Origin: Roseibium sediminicola
GTDB taxonomy: Bacteria > Pseudomonadota > Alphaproteobacteria > Rhizobiales > Stappiaceae
Direction of reading: 5' to 3'
Length of the DNA: 64,000 nt
Assembly (NCBI RefSeq): GCF_023156505.1
Contig: NZ_JALNMJ010000025.1
Location: forward strand, 1-64,000
The notes beneath the pieces were generated by a model. It saw only the letters and a list, made by a program, of their open reading frames with translations, ran no database searches and was not told the origin of the DNA. Below, one piece after another: positions 32,748 to 41,059 of the stretch; within the stretch, counting starts at the first letter, position 1, and each line of letters begins with the position of its first letter. The translations under genes and the position numbers were made by a program.

Positions 32748-34223
32748 TCAGGCCGCCGCTTCGTCGCCGGGGGCCGTCTGCCAGCCGAGGTCAGTCAGGG
32801 TGACGATCCGGTTGCCGCGCAGATCCGTGGCACAGACCAGAAAGCCGCGCTCTTCCATGTGGCTGAGCAGCCAGCGGGCCCGGCCGGGAGACCGCGTGCC
32901 ATAGGCCGTGGCGATCTCGATGTTGCCAGGACACGGCGCTTTGGCAAGCGCCGCCTTGGCGAGCAGCAGATAGACGCCGCGCATGTCTTCCGGCAATTCG
33001 GCGGCGATCAGTTCCGCCTGGGCCCAGGCACCGTCATCCATCTCGCCCTTTTCGACACCGGCTCGGGCGACCGACAGTTTTTCCCGGAATGTTTGCAGAT
33101 CCGGCGCGCCGCCGGGGAGCTTCGTGATCCGGCAGCGGACCTGGAAATCCTGATAGAGCGAGGCAATCGGCTGGAAGGCAGCCTCCTCGTCTTCCAGAAT
33201 GCCGGCGATGATCTCGGCGATCTTGTCCTCGCGTTCGCCGAAATCGAGCAGGCTCTCCGCTTGGGGCACATCCTCGTTGCTCGCCCGTTCGGCGCTGCTC
33301 AGCTGGTTGAGCACCTCGCCGGTGGAAACGACCGGTTCGACAAAACGCTGGCGCACCGGCTGCACTTCGTCGGCGCCGGGCGTGAAGATCAGGTCCATGG
33401 CGTCTTCCTTGGGCTGCTCCGGCAAGGGCATCAGCTTCGGGCTGCCGCCGCGACCCATGGTTTCCACCGGTCCGATCTTGACCGGCACCGGGCGCCTGGA
33501 CATGGCCGGTCCGAGCGCAATGAAATGGCCGCGGTCGAGGTTGCGGAAGCTCTCCGCCTGGCGCCGTTCCATGCCGAGAAGGTCGGCGGCTCGGGCCATG
33601 TCGATGTCCAGGAACGTGCGGCCCATCAGGAAGTTGGACGCTTCGGCGGCGACGTTCTTGGCCAACTTTGCAAGACGCTGTGTGGCGATGATACCTGCAA
33701 GGCCGCGCTTGCGACCTCGGCACATCAGGTTGGTCATGGCACCCAGGGACCGCCGGCGCGCTTCTTCGGTGACTTCGCCGGCGGCAGCCGGCGCAAACAG
33801 CTGGGCCTCGTCGACGACGACGATCATCGGATACCACTGGTCCCGGTCCGCATCGAAGAGGCCGTCAAGAAAGGTGGCCGCTGCCTTCATCTGGCGGTCG
33901 GCGTCGAGACCTTCCAGATTGAGCACGACGGAGACCCGGTGCTGGCGCACCCGGCCCGCGATCATCTGCAGATCCTTTTCGGTGCCGACGGCGTCAACGA
34001 CCACATGGCCGAACTTGTCGGCGAGCGACACGAAGTCCCCCTCCGGATCGATGATCGCCTGCTGCACCCAGTTGGCTGACTGTTCCAAAAGCCGGCGCAA
34101 AAGGTGCGACTTACCCGACCCGGAATTGCCCTGAACCAGAAGCCGCGTCGCCAGCAGCTCCTCAAGATCCAGGCCGGCCCGTGCGCCACCCGTCATTTCC
34201 CCGATATCGATCTGAACCGTCAT
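32748..34223 (-). CDS. HerA-like (DUF87) ATPase, stand-alone
   Basis: A 491-residue P-loop ATPase of the HerA/FtsK-related DUF87 group. Walker A 'GNSGSGKSH' at residues 32-40, Walker B 'MIVVVDEAQLF' near 130, and the sensor segment 'GLAGIIATQRLAKLAKNV' near 175-192. The C-terminal ~110 residues look like a winged-helix module ('YGTRSPGRARWLLSHMEERGFLV'). HerA proteins act as hexameric DNA translocases, usually with the nuclease NurA or in defence systems; no nuclease gene is next to it. Weak Shine-Dalgarno before ATG 34223. Confidence 0.85.
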   Translation of the reverse strand: MTVQIDIGEMTGGARAGLDLEELLATRLLVQGNSGSGKSHLLRRLLEQSANWVQQAIIDPEGDFVSLADKFGHVVVDAVGTEKDLQMIAGRVRQHRVSVVLNLEGLDADRQMKAAATFLDGLFDADRDQWYPMIVVVDEAQLFAPAAAGEVTEEARRRSLGAMTNLMCRGRKRGLAGIIATQRLAKLAKNVAAEASNFLMGRTFLDIDMARAADLLGMERRQAESFRNLDRGHFIALGPAMSRRPVPVKIGPVETMGRGGSPKLMPLPEQPKEDAMDLIFTPGADEVQPVRQRFVEPVVSTGEVLNQLSSAERASNEDVPQAESLLDFGEREDKIAEIIAGILEDEEAAFQPIASLYQDFQVRCRITKLPGGAPDLQTFREKLSVARAGVEKGEMDDGAWAQAELIAAELPEDMRGVYLLLAKAALAKAPCPGNIEIATAYGTRSPGRARWLLSHMEERGFLVCATDLRGNRIVTLTDLGWQTAPGDEAAA

Positions 34224-34506
34224 GCTTTCACTTTGCGTGCAGCTCCGGCAGCGCTGCGGATACCCCGTTTCCTGCGATTTCGTGCAGTGCGGTAGTCAGC
34301 ACGATTCCGGCAGACTTGCAAAGCCGGCAAGCGCGGAAAGCGCGGTTTTCCCAGCATTCCACCGCTTGAGCCCCCTTGGTCGGGTTTCCCGCGCACAGGA
34401 GCCCGGCTCAGGATCACGCTGGATACAGGATTGGTACACTCCTGTCGCCCACAACGTTGCGTCCTATGCTAGTCTCCAAGTCAAACAAGACCCTCGAGAC
34501 AGGACC

Positions 34507-35328
34507 GTGACGACAAGAAGACCGATAAACGCACTGCGCCGGATCCTTTATACGCGCAAGGCCGTCCTCACAACCGGTCTTTTGTTCGCGCTCTTTCTGT
34601 CACCGGCCGCCATGGCGCAAACGGTAAAGATCGCGGTTGGCGAATGGCCTCCCTATTTTTCGGAATCCGCCGAAGGCTACGGCACCTACGCGCAGGTCGT
34701 CACTCGTGCATTCGAACTTCAGGGACTGCAGGTCGAATATGGGTTCTTCCCCTGGAAAAGGGCCCTTCTGGAAACCCAGGAAGGCCGATGGCCGGTTTCG
34801 GCCGGCTGGGGCAAGACCGCTGACCGGGAACCCTATTTTCACTTCTGCGACCCGGTCCTGATCCAGCGCGAACAGTTCTTTTATTCGACGGACCGTCCGA
34901 TTGACGCCGACGATTGGAAGGACTTTGAAGGATTGAGCCTTGGCGTCATCGAAGGCGCAGCGCTTGGTGAGGATCTGGACCGGCTCGTTGCGGACGGCAG
35001 TATCACCATTTATCTTCAGAGCACGCTGGAAGACCTCATTCAAATGCTCGCGGTCGGACGTGTCGATCTCGTCATGGGCAACGAAGATGTCGCCAGTGAC
35101 GCAATCTCATCCGCGGTACCGCCCCGCGACGCCGGAAAGTTCCTCGCTCTTGAGGCCATCGCTGTCGAATGGGATTACCGTGTCATTGTCTCCAAGATGT
35201 CGGAAGACGGGGCCTTGCTCTGCGATCGCTTCAACAAGGGTCTCAAGGCCTTGCAGGACAGCGGCGAGTATAACCGGTTGCTATGGCCAGACCGGAGCAC
35301 TGACGACGAGGCACACAGTCCGTCCTGA
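34507..35328 (+). CDS. Periplasmic substrate-binding protein (SBP_bac_3-like), orphan
   Basis: A 273-residue protein with an N-terminal signal/anchor (to about residue 37, ending AAMA) and the PAAT-type start 'TVKIAVGEWPPYFSESAEGYG'. It contains 'FFPWKRALLETQEGRWPVSAGW', typical of a subgroup of orphan proteobacterial binding proteins. I chose GTG 34507, just after AGGA; the frame is open for 285 bases upstream without support. There are no ABC permease genes nearby. It resembles in layout the orphan binding protein at 335 but the sequences are clearly different. Confidence 0.8.
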   Translation: MTTRRPINALRRILYTRKAVLTTGLLFALFLSPAAMAQTVKIAVGEWPPYFSESAEGYGTYAQVVTRAFELQGLQVEYGFFPWKRALLETQEGRWPVSAGWGKTADREPYFHFCDPVLIQREQFFYSTDRPIDADDWKDFEGLSLGVIEGAALGEDLDRLVADGSITIYLQSTLEDLIQMLAVGRVDLVMGNEDVASDAISSAVPPRDAGKFLALEAIAVEWDYRVIVSKMSEDGALLCDRFNKGLKALQDSGEYNRLLWPDRSTDDEAHSPS

Positions 35329-35482
35329 GACAGTTTCACAGAAGAGACCTTGCGCATCGGGACCGGTGACCGGATCGGATTCTCTGCCCAAATGCCGTTC
35401 GCCCCCCCTGCACTGGATCTCCCCCTTCCCTCCAGCGAAGATCGGCACCATGTGTTTGAGAACGAGCCACAGGAAGAGAACC

Positions 35483-36139
35483 ATGAAAATCCACGCCGAT
35501 TTGACAGAACGGGCCGTCGTCGACAGTGCGACGCTCGATTGGGTACCCTCGCCGATGGCCGGTGTCGAGCGCCGCATGCTGGAGCGGGACGGCGCGGAGG
35601 TCGCCCGGGCCACGTCGCTGGTCCGATATGCCCCCGGCTCTGCCTTTTCCGCGCACAAGCATGACATGGGCGAGGAATTCCTGGTGCTGGACGGTGTCTT
35701 TTCCGATGAAAGCGGCGACTTTCCGAAAGGTATGTATGTCCGCAATCCGCCCGGCTCCAGCCATGTCCCCTCGAGCGATCCGGGCGCCGTGATCCTGGTC
35801 AAGCTGCGCCAGATGCAGCCGGATGACGCCGCCTATGTGCGGGTGAATACGCTTGACCCGGCCGGCTGGCAGGTGGGACGGGCGGGCGAAAGCATCCTGC
35901 CCCTACACATCCGGCCGGACGAGGAAGTCGTCATGCTCGACTGGGAACGCGGGGCGCGCTTCGACGCCCAGGATTTTCCGGGTGGCGCGGAATACTTTGT
36001 TATCGAAGGCAGTTTCGAGGATCAGGACGGCCGCTACGACCAGGGAACCTGGCTGCGCCTGCCAGCGGACAGCCGGCAGACCATCCGCACATCACAGGGC
36101 GCGCGGGTCTGGCGCAAGACCGGTCATCTGGAAACTTGA
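35483..36139 (+). CDS. Bicupin protein (ChrR-like cupin)
   Basis: A 218-residue protein with two cupin barrels. The first has a ChrR-like metal motif 'FSAHKHDMGEEFLVLDGVFSDE' (about 56-77, quoted in part) and 'YVRNPPGSSHVP'. The second ('FPGGAEYFVIEGSFEDQDGRY') lacks the histidines, so probably only one barrel binds metal. AGGAAGAG precedes the ATG. Possible roles include anti-sigma-like sensing or a small enzyme; no sigma factor gene is adjacent. Its 3' end overlaps the converging DUF2867 gene by 16 bp. Confidence 0.82.
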   Translation: MKIHADLTERAVVDSATLDWVPSPMAGVERRMLERDGAEVARATSLVRYAPGSAFSAHKHDMGEEFLVLDGVFSDESGDFPKGMYVRNPPGSSHVPSSDPGAVILVKLRQMQPDDAAYVRVNTLDPAGWQVGRAGESILPLHIRPDEEVVMLDWERGARFDAQDFPGGAEYFVIEGSFEDQDGRYDQGTWLRLPADSRQTIRTSQGARVWRKTGHLET

Positions 36140-36669
36140 GCCGAAATGGGGCCACTTGCCACCGCCTTGTCCAGCACGGATCGGGCGATCAGCTTGTGAA
36201 ACGGCAGGATCAGCGCCAAATAAGCGTGGCCCGCCAGATTGTGCCGCTTGCAGCAGGTCGATGCAAAAACCCTTGGCGCCGCTCCACCGGTGCGCAACAG
36301 GGACAATCTGAAATCCTGATGCCAGTCGTCTTCGCCGAGGACGATCTCGTCGTCAGCGACCGAATAGATCTTGAAAAAGCCGATCCGGTCGCCCGGTGCC
36401 CGCTGCTCCATTGGCAACCGGCTTTGTTGAAGCGCCAGCTTGTCGGTGGTTTTCATCCCGATCAGCCCGGTCAGCCGGTCACGGACTGCCAGCAGCGCCT
36501 TCATCCAGTTGATGTCGGCGTTGAGGACATGGTCGGCCAGGACGCGCATGTCCGCCGCCTGCAGATCCGGGCGCCCTTTCAGGGACACGGAATAGCAGTC
36601 CAGAAAATCGCGCGGTGCCCGATAGGCGTTCAAAAGGCTTTCGGAAGGAAGCGTGTCGGCCTGGCTCAT
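36124..36669 (-). CDS. DUF2867 domain protein
   Basis: A 181-residue protein that fits DUF2867 in length and style ('DFLDCYSVSLKGRPDLQAADMRVLADHVL', then 'RIGFFKIYSVADDEIVLGEDDWHQDFRLSLL', in pieces). Function unknown; the fold belongs to the START/SRPBCC-like group by reputation. ATG 36669 has GGAG 6-9 bases upstream; an earlier GTG-like start adds 4 residues. Confidence 0.78.
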   Translation of the reverse strand: MSQADTLPSESLLNAYRAPRDFLDCYSVSLKGRPDLQAADMRVLADHVLNADINWMKALLAVRDRLTGLIGMKTTDKLALQQSRLPMEQRAPGDRIGFFKIYSVADDEIVLGEDDWHQDFRLSLLRTGGAAPRVFASTCCKRHNLAGHAYLALILPFHKLIARSVLDKAVASGPISAQVSR

Positions 36670-36802
36670 TGTCTGCTCCAAAGACGTGAAATCGGAAGCA
36701 AGACTACCGCCGATTGTCGTCCCGCGCGCTCACGCGGATTGCCGCAGCAAAAAAGGCTCGAAGCGCCGTTTATGCTTTTTTTGCCAACCCGTTCGTTCCC
36801 AT

Positions 36803-36930
36803 GTCATCCCGGCCAAGCGAAGCGCGAGCCGGGACCGGGGAGCTCGAAGTCTTTGACCTTTTGTCCTTTTCCCACCGACAGATCCAGGCTCTCCGATCCC
36901 GGGTCTACACTTCGCTGCGCCCGGGATGAC
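36803..36930. repeat. Palindromic intergenic repeat, family A, copy 3 (inverted)
   Basis: Ends with the same GTCATCCCGG / CCGGGATGAC boundaries as copies at 5337 and 7482 but in reversed internal order. It makes up most of the 302-bp gap 36670-36971, where I see no gene. Confidence 0.78.
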
Positions 36931-36971
36931 GAAATCGGGGCATTCTACCTTTGCCGAACCAAAGCCAAACG

Positions 36972-37556
36972 TCAGCCCCAGGCCCCGGAAAAAGCGATAT
37001 CGTCAATTGCCATGCGGCTGCTCGGGGTTTCGCGGATCTGAAGACTTTCCGGCAGTTCGGCGACATCCCCGCGCTTGCCGATGATCAGCGCGATCTGCGG
37101 CTGGTAGCGTTCCGGCACTCCAAGCTTGTCGTGGATCTCGTCCTTCAGGATGCCGGCAACGCCGTGGGCGTGATAGCCGAGCGTTGAGGCCTGCAGCGCC
37201 GCATGGGTCCAGGCCGAGCCGGCGTCAAAGGCGTGATAGCCGTTCGGCCGGCCGGGATTGCCGTCCTCACCATCCACTTCTGTATCCGAAAAGAGATAAA
37301 CCAGCGCCGAGGCATGCTGGCCCCAGTCGCGGTTGAACGGGTTGAGCAGGTCGACCAGAACCTGCCAGTTGCCGTCTCCCCGCCGGGCATAGACAAAACG
37401 CCAGGGCTGAATGTTGAACGCGGAGGGTGCCCAGCGGGCGGCTTCCAGAATGGTCTTCAGATCCGCTTCCGGCATTTCTGAGCGGTCGAAGGCACGGGGC
37501 GACCAGCGGTTGACAAACAGGTCGTCGACGGGATGGGCAGGCGTACGGGCAGTCAT
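36972..37556 (-). CDS. Nitroreductase-family oxidoreductase
   Basis: A 194-residue FMN-dependent nitroreductase-fold protein. The N-terminal 'NRWSPRAFDRSEMPEADL' and 'ARWAPSAFNIQPWRFVYARR' are the family FMN-binding segments; 'HAALQASTLGYHAHGVAGI' is the central helix. Substrates for this class range from nitroaromatics to quinones and enals. GGAGAG is upstream of the ATG. It is 97 bp downstream (same strand) of the EamA exporter gene and may share its transcript. Confidence 0.88.
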   Translation of the reverse strand: MTARTPAHPVDDLFVNRWSPRAFDRSEMPEADLKTILEAARWAPSAFNIQPWRFVYARRGDGNWQVLVDLLNPFNRDWGQHASALVYLFSDTEVDGEDGNPGRPNGYHAFDAGSAWTHAALQASTLGYHAHGVAGILKDEIHDKLGVPERYQPQIALIIGKRGDVAELPESLQIRETPSSRMAIDDIAFSGAWG

Positions 37557-37653
37557 TGCAATCTCTCCAAACAGGTCCCGGGCTGTTGTCCGCCCGGCCG
37601 AGCTGGAGATAGGATAGCTTTATCTTTATATCAAGATACTTTTTATCAAGACA

Positions 37654-38574
37654 TCATCCCGCCGGAGCCGCGCGGCCCGGTTCCTGCGGTTTTGCGCCGA
37701 TGGCCGGGGCCACAAGGATGGCCGTCAGTACAAGCAGGGCCGACAGGATTTCGCGGATTCCCAGGGCCTCGCCGAAGCCCCACCAGCCGACCAGGAACAT
37801 AGTTGGCAGTTCAAAACTGCCCGCGGCAGCGGTGCGCACCGGGCCGACCCTCTGGCAGGCGAAGGTGAATATCAGTTGCGGAATCAAGGCCGTCAGCAGG
37901 CCCATCACCAGCACCAGCCCCCAAGCCCCGGCGGACGCGGGCAGCACCGAGCCCTGTCCTTCCTGAAGAGCCAGCGGCAGAAGGCCAATGATCGATCCGG
38001 TGAGGCCTGAGGCCGTGCGTTCCAGGGAATTGAGCTGCCCGGCGAGGCCGCTGAGCACAACCACCAGAAAACCGAAGGCGACCGGCGCCGGGATCGCCCA
38101 GACAAGCGCCTTGAACACTTCTGGCGACAACATCGCGGGATCCAGCAGCATGCCGGCCGCGGCAATGACGAGCCCCGCCGCCGCAAAGGACCGCCAGCTG
38201 AGTGCCTGCCGCAACAGAACCCAGGCAAACAGGGCCGCGAACACCGGATAGGACATATAGACGACACCGGCCGCCGCCACAGGCGCGGAGCCGAGCGCTT
38301 CCAGATAGCCGATCAGGCTGAGGCTGAAAACGCAGCCCGCTCCCATGAGCAGCAGCGCACCACCCCATTTTTCCCGCTGCAGCGGCAGGAACGGCAGCAG
38401 GAACAGCGCCGAAAAGCCATAGCGATAGAGCGCGATCGTCGCAGGCCCGGTGCCCAGGCCCTGAAGCTCGCGCACGAACAGCGGCATCAGGCCGAAGCAG
38501 ACTGCGGAAGCGGCAATGACAAGCGTTGCGCTTGTGGTGTTGAGGTGAGGTTCGGGGAGCGTTTTGATCATCAT
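37654..38574 (-). CDS. EamA/DMT-superfamily exporter
   Basis: A 306-residue membrane protein with ten predicted helices as two EamA repeats (about residues 15-145 and 160-290). Members export amino acids or other metabolites. It is transcribed divergently from a LysR regulator with only 78 bp between, an arrangement that usually means the regulator controls it. Weak Shine-Dalgarno; ATG-ATG doublet at the start leaves a one-codon ambiguity. Confidence 0.88.
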   Translation of the reverse strand: MMIKTLPEPHLNTTSATLVIAASAVCFGLMPLFVRELQGLGTGPATIALYRYGFSALFLLPFLPLQREKWGGALLLMGAGCVFSLSLIGYLEALGSAPVAAAGVVYMSYPVFAALFAWVLLRQALSWRSFAAAGLVIAAAGMLLDPAMLSPEVFKALVWAIPAPVAFGFLVVVLSGLAGQLNSLERTASGLTGSIIGLLPLALQEGQGSVLPASAGAWGLVLVMGLLTALIPQLIFTFACQRVGPVRTAAAGSFELPTMFLVGWWGFGEALGIREILSALLVLTAILVAPAIGAKPQEPGRAAPAG

Positions 38575-38602
38575 GATCTGTCGATACAGTCAGCAAAAAC
38601 AA

Positions 38603-38646
38603 AAATGAAATTCCTAGTTTTCATTTGCGACATGAAATGATTTCAT
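38603..38646. promoter_or_regulatory. LysR-type operator region between exporter and regulator
   Basis: Two inverted repeats: AAATGAAA-N8-TTTCATTT (38603-38626) and the perfect ATGAAATGATTTCAT (38632-38646, odd centre). LysR regulators bind such T-N11-A palindromes, and the spacing of about 24 bp between centres fits recruitment and activation sites. Both share the ATGAAA half-site. Confidence 0.55.
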
Positions 38647-38652
38647 AAAGGT

Positions 38653-39597
38653 ATGATTCCGCGCCTTGCCATGCATCACCTGACGCTGCTCTCCGCGCTT
38701 GGAGAAACCGGTAGCATGACCGCCTCCGCCGCCCGTCTCGGCGTCACCCAGTCAGCGGCCTCGCACCGGCTGCGGGAAGCCGAGCGCCGGCTTGGCGTGC
38801 CCCTCGCGCGCCGCGCGGATGCCGGTATCGAGCTGACGGCGGAGGGCGAACGACTGCGCCACCTGGGCGAGAGTTTTCTGGCCGAGCTGTTCCGGCTTGA
38901 ACAGGACCTGGAAGCTTCCGCCCGCGATGCCCGCGTCCTGGTCCGGCTCGGACAGGCAACCTATAGCCGCTATCACTGGTTTCCAGCGTTTCTGGACTAT
39001 GTCGAGGAGGCCGACCCAGGCCTTTCCATCGATCTTGCCGGGCGCGCCACCGCCCATCCGCTGGCCTCGCTGCTGGACGGCTCGGTGGATGTCTCCCTGG
39101 TGTTCGGCCGCGAGCCGGCCCTTTCCCAATTCCGCTCGATCAAGCTCGGTTCCGACCCGATTGTCGCGGTTCTGTCCAAAACCCACCCGCTGGCGGCCGA
39201 ACCCGTGGTCAACAGCGAGAACATGGGCGACGAGCGTTTCTTCGTTTATCCGTTGACGTCCGAGCCGGGGTTTGACTGGACCACGCTGCTCGGCGCGCCG
39301 ACCAAGCCGTTCCGGCGCCTCAACCCCATGCCGACACCCGAGGCTGTGATCGACCTTGTCCGGGCGAGCTTCGGTGTCGCGATCTTCAGCAAATGGGCCA
39401 TCGAACCGGAGCTGGCCGACGGCACGCTGGTTTCCCGGCCGATTGCCGAGGGCGGCGTGTCGCTCGACTGGTGGTGCGTCCGGCGCGCTTCCGATCCAGC
39501 CGACAGTCCGTCGGCCCGCCTTGCCAGTGTTCTCGCCTGCTGGAGCCGCGATACGGACCGCGCCCTGTCGACGCTGGCTTTTGGGAGCGGATCGTAG
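38653..39597 (+). CDS. LysR-family transcriptional regulator
   Basis: A 314-residue LTTR: helix-turn-helix at about residues 5-62 ('LTLLSALGETGSMTASAARLGVTQSAASHRL' in pieces) and an effector-binding domain to about 300. Unlike many, the HTH is 'SHRLREAERRLGVPLARRA', matching the MetR/GcvA-like subset. Divergent from the EamA exporter and probably its regulator. AAAGG lies very close before the ATG; ATG 38671 is a possible alternative. Confidence 0.9.
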   Translation: MIPRLAMHHLTLLSALGETGSMTASAARLGVTQSAASHRLREAERRLGVPLARRADAGIELTAEGERLRHLGESFLAELFRLEQDLEASARDARVLVRLGQATYSRYHWFPAFLDYVEEADPGLSIDLAGRATAHPLASLLDGSVDVSLVFGREPALSQFRSIKLGSDPIVAVLSKTHPLAAEPVVNSENMGDERFFVYPLTSEPGFDWTTLLGAPTKPFRRLNPMPTPEAVIDLVRASFGVAIFSKWAIEPELADGTLVSRPIAEGGVSLDWWCVRRASDPADSPSARLASVLACWSRDTDRALSTLAFGSGS

Positions 39598-39688
39598 AGC
39601 TCTTAACTCCTGAAATCCCTCTGGCCGGTCACTCGCAAACTGGCCTAAGCTGCCACCGGAGATATGTGGTTGGGCGAGGGAAAGACTG

Positions 39689-41050
39689 ATGGCGGGACTG
39701 TCCGAGAAGGGCCGCAAGCGTGGGCTGGTGCTGGCCATGGGAGGTCTTGGCGGCCTGGTCATGCTCGACGAGACCATTCTCGGCGTTTCCCTGCCCGCCA
39801 TCCGCTCCGAAATGGGACTGTCGCCGACCACCACCCACTGGATCATCAACTCCTACATGCTGACCTTCACCTGTTTTGCCGCCATCGGTGGCAAGGCGAT
39901 CGATCTGTTTGGGCTTCGGCCTGCGCTCATTGTCACCAGCGTGGTTTTTGCGGTCGCCAGCCTGCTCGCTGGTTTTGCCGATGGCGCCACCATGCTGATC
40001 TCCATGCGGGTGGTGCAGGGCCTGTGCGCGGCGATCATGTTTCCGATGACACTGGCAGCGGCAACGCTGACCTTCGATGAGACCGAACGCGGCCGTGCCA
40101 TCGGTACCCTGGCGGGCATGGCGACGATCTTTCTCGCGGCCGGCCCTTTCCTGGGCGGGGTGTTGACGGATTACCTGTCCTGGCGCTGGGTTTTCTGGAT
40201 CAACATTCCGATCGTCGTCGCGGGCACCGCCCTTGCCTGCTTTCTGTGGCGCAACCCGGAAGTTCCGCGGCCCCGGCCCGTCGTCGACCGGATTGGACTG
40301 GTGCTGCTTCTGATCGGTATGACAGGGCTCATCTTCGGCCTGATGGAAGGCCCCGATTTCGGCTGGGTGACACCGGCCATTCTCGTCAGCCTCGTGGCAG
40401 GTGTCATCGGCCTTGCCGTCTTCATCGCCTATGAGGCCCGGCAAGCCAAGCCGCTCATCGATGTCCGGCTGTTCCGCCTGAAGGCCTTTCACGCCAGCGC
40501 CACGGTCATTCTGCTCACCCAGATGAGCAAGATCGTGGTGGCGATCTTCGTGCCCCATTTCCTGCAGCTGGAGATGAAATATTCCGCGCTGGCCGCGGGT
40601 CTTGCCACGGTCGTTGCGGTGTTGCCGTTTCCGTTCCTGTCGGCGCCCGCCGGCAAATTCGCCGACAGGCACGGCTCCCGCCGGCCCGTCCTGCTCTCGC
40701 TTGCCCTTCTGGCCGTCGCCAATGCGGCAATCGGCGGACTGATGTTTATGGAAAACTATATGGTTCTCGCGCCCGCGCTGCTGGTCTGGGGCATCGCCCT
40801 GCCCTTCGCAATGATCCCGACCGGACGCCTCACGGCGAATTCGGTGCCCAAGGACAAACAGGGCGAGGTCAGCGGCCTGGTGATCACCGCCCGTCTGGTC
40901 GGCGGCACGCTCGGCGTCACCATGGGCAGCGTGCTCTTGGCTATGAGCGCCGGTTTCAGCTCCATTTTCTGGGTCATGAGCGCGCTTTTGATGCTGTGCT
41001 GGGCCTATGGCGCCACAGCCTTCGTGAAAGACTCAGTTGCGGCGAGATAG
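39689..41050 (+). CDS. MFS drug/proton antiporter (DHA2-like)
   Basis: A 453-residue permease with about 14 membrane helices. Motif C-like text 'AAGPFLGGVLTDYLSWRWVFWINIP' (about 152-176, in pieces) is the DHA2 antiporter signature, and 'LDETILGVSLPAIRSEMG' in TM1 is the D1 motif. Drug or metabolite export is likely but the substrate is unknown. GAGGGAAAG precedes the ATG. Converges on matB with 9 bp between stops. Confidence 0.88.
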   Translation: MAGLSEKGRKRGLVLAMGGLGGLVMLDETILGVSLPAIRSEMGLSPTTTHWIINSYMLTFTCFAAIGGKAIDLFGLRPALIVTSVVFAVASLLAGFADGATMLISMRVVQGLCAAIMFPMTLAAATLTFDETERGRAIGTLAGMATIFLAAGPFLGGVLTDYLSWRWVFWINIPIVVAGTALACFLWRNPEVPRPRPVVDRIGLVLLLIGMTGLIFGLMEGPDFGWVTPAILVSLVAGVIGLAVFIAYEARQAKPLIDVRLFRLKAFHASATVILLTQMSKIVVAIFVPHFLQLEMKYSALAAGLATVVAVLPFPFLSAPAGKFADRHGSRRPVLLSLALLAVANAAIGGLMFMENYMVLAPALLVWGIALPFAMIPTGRLTANSVPKDKQGEVSGLVITARLVGGTLGVTMGSVLLAMSAGFSSIFWVMSALLMLCWAYGATAFVKDSVAAR

Positions 41051-41059
41051 CCGCGATTT

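Noticed and set aside
34222-34506. N-terminal extension of the binding protein to position 34222
   Set aside because: Would place 95 non-secretory residues before a clear signal peptide; a GTG at 34507 explains the signal.
34940-36139. Apparent 399-residue frame joining the binding protein region to the bicupin
   Set aside because: The first half is an out-of-frame read of the binding protein; only the part from 35483, with its own ribosome binding site, is a real gene.
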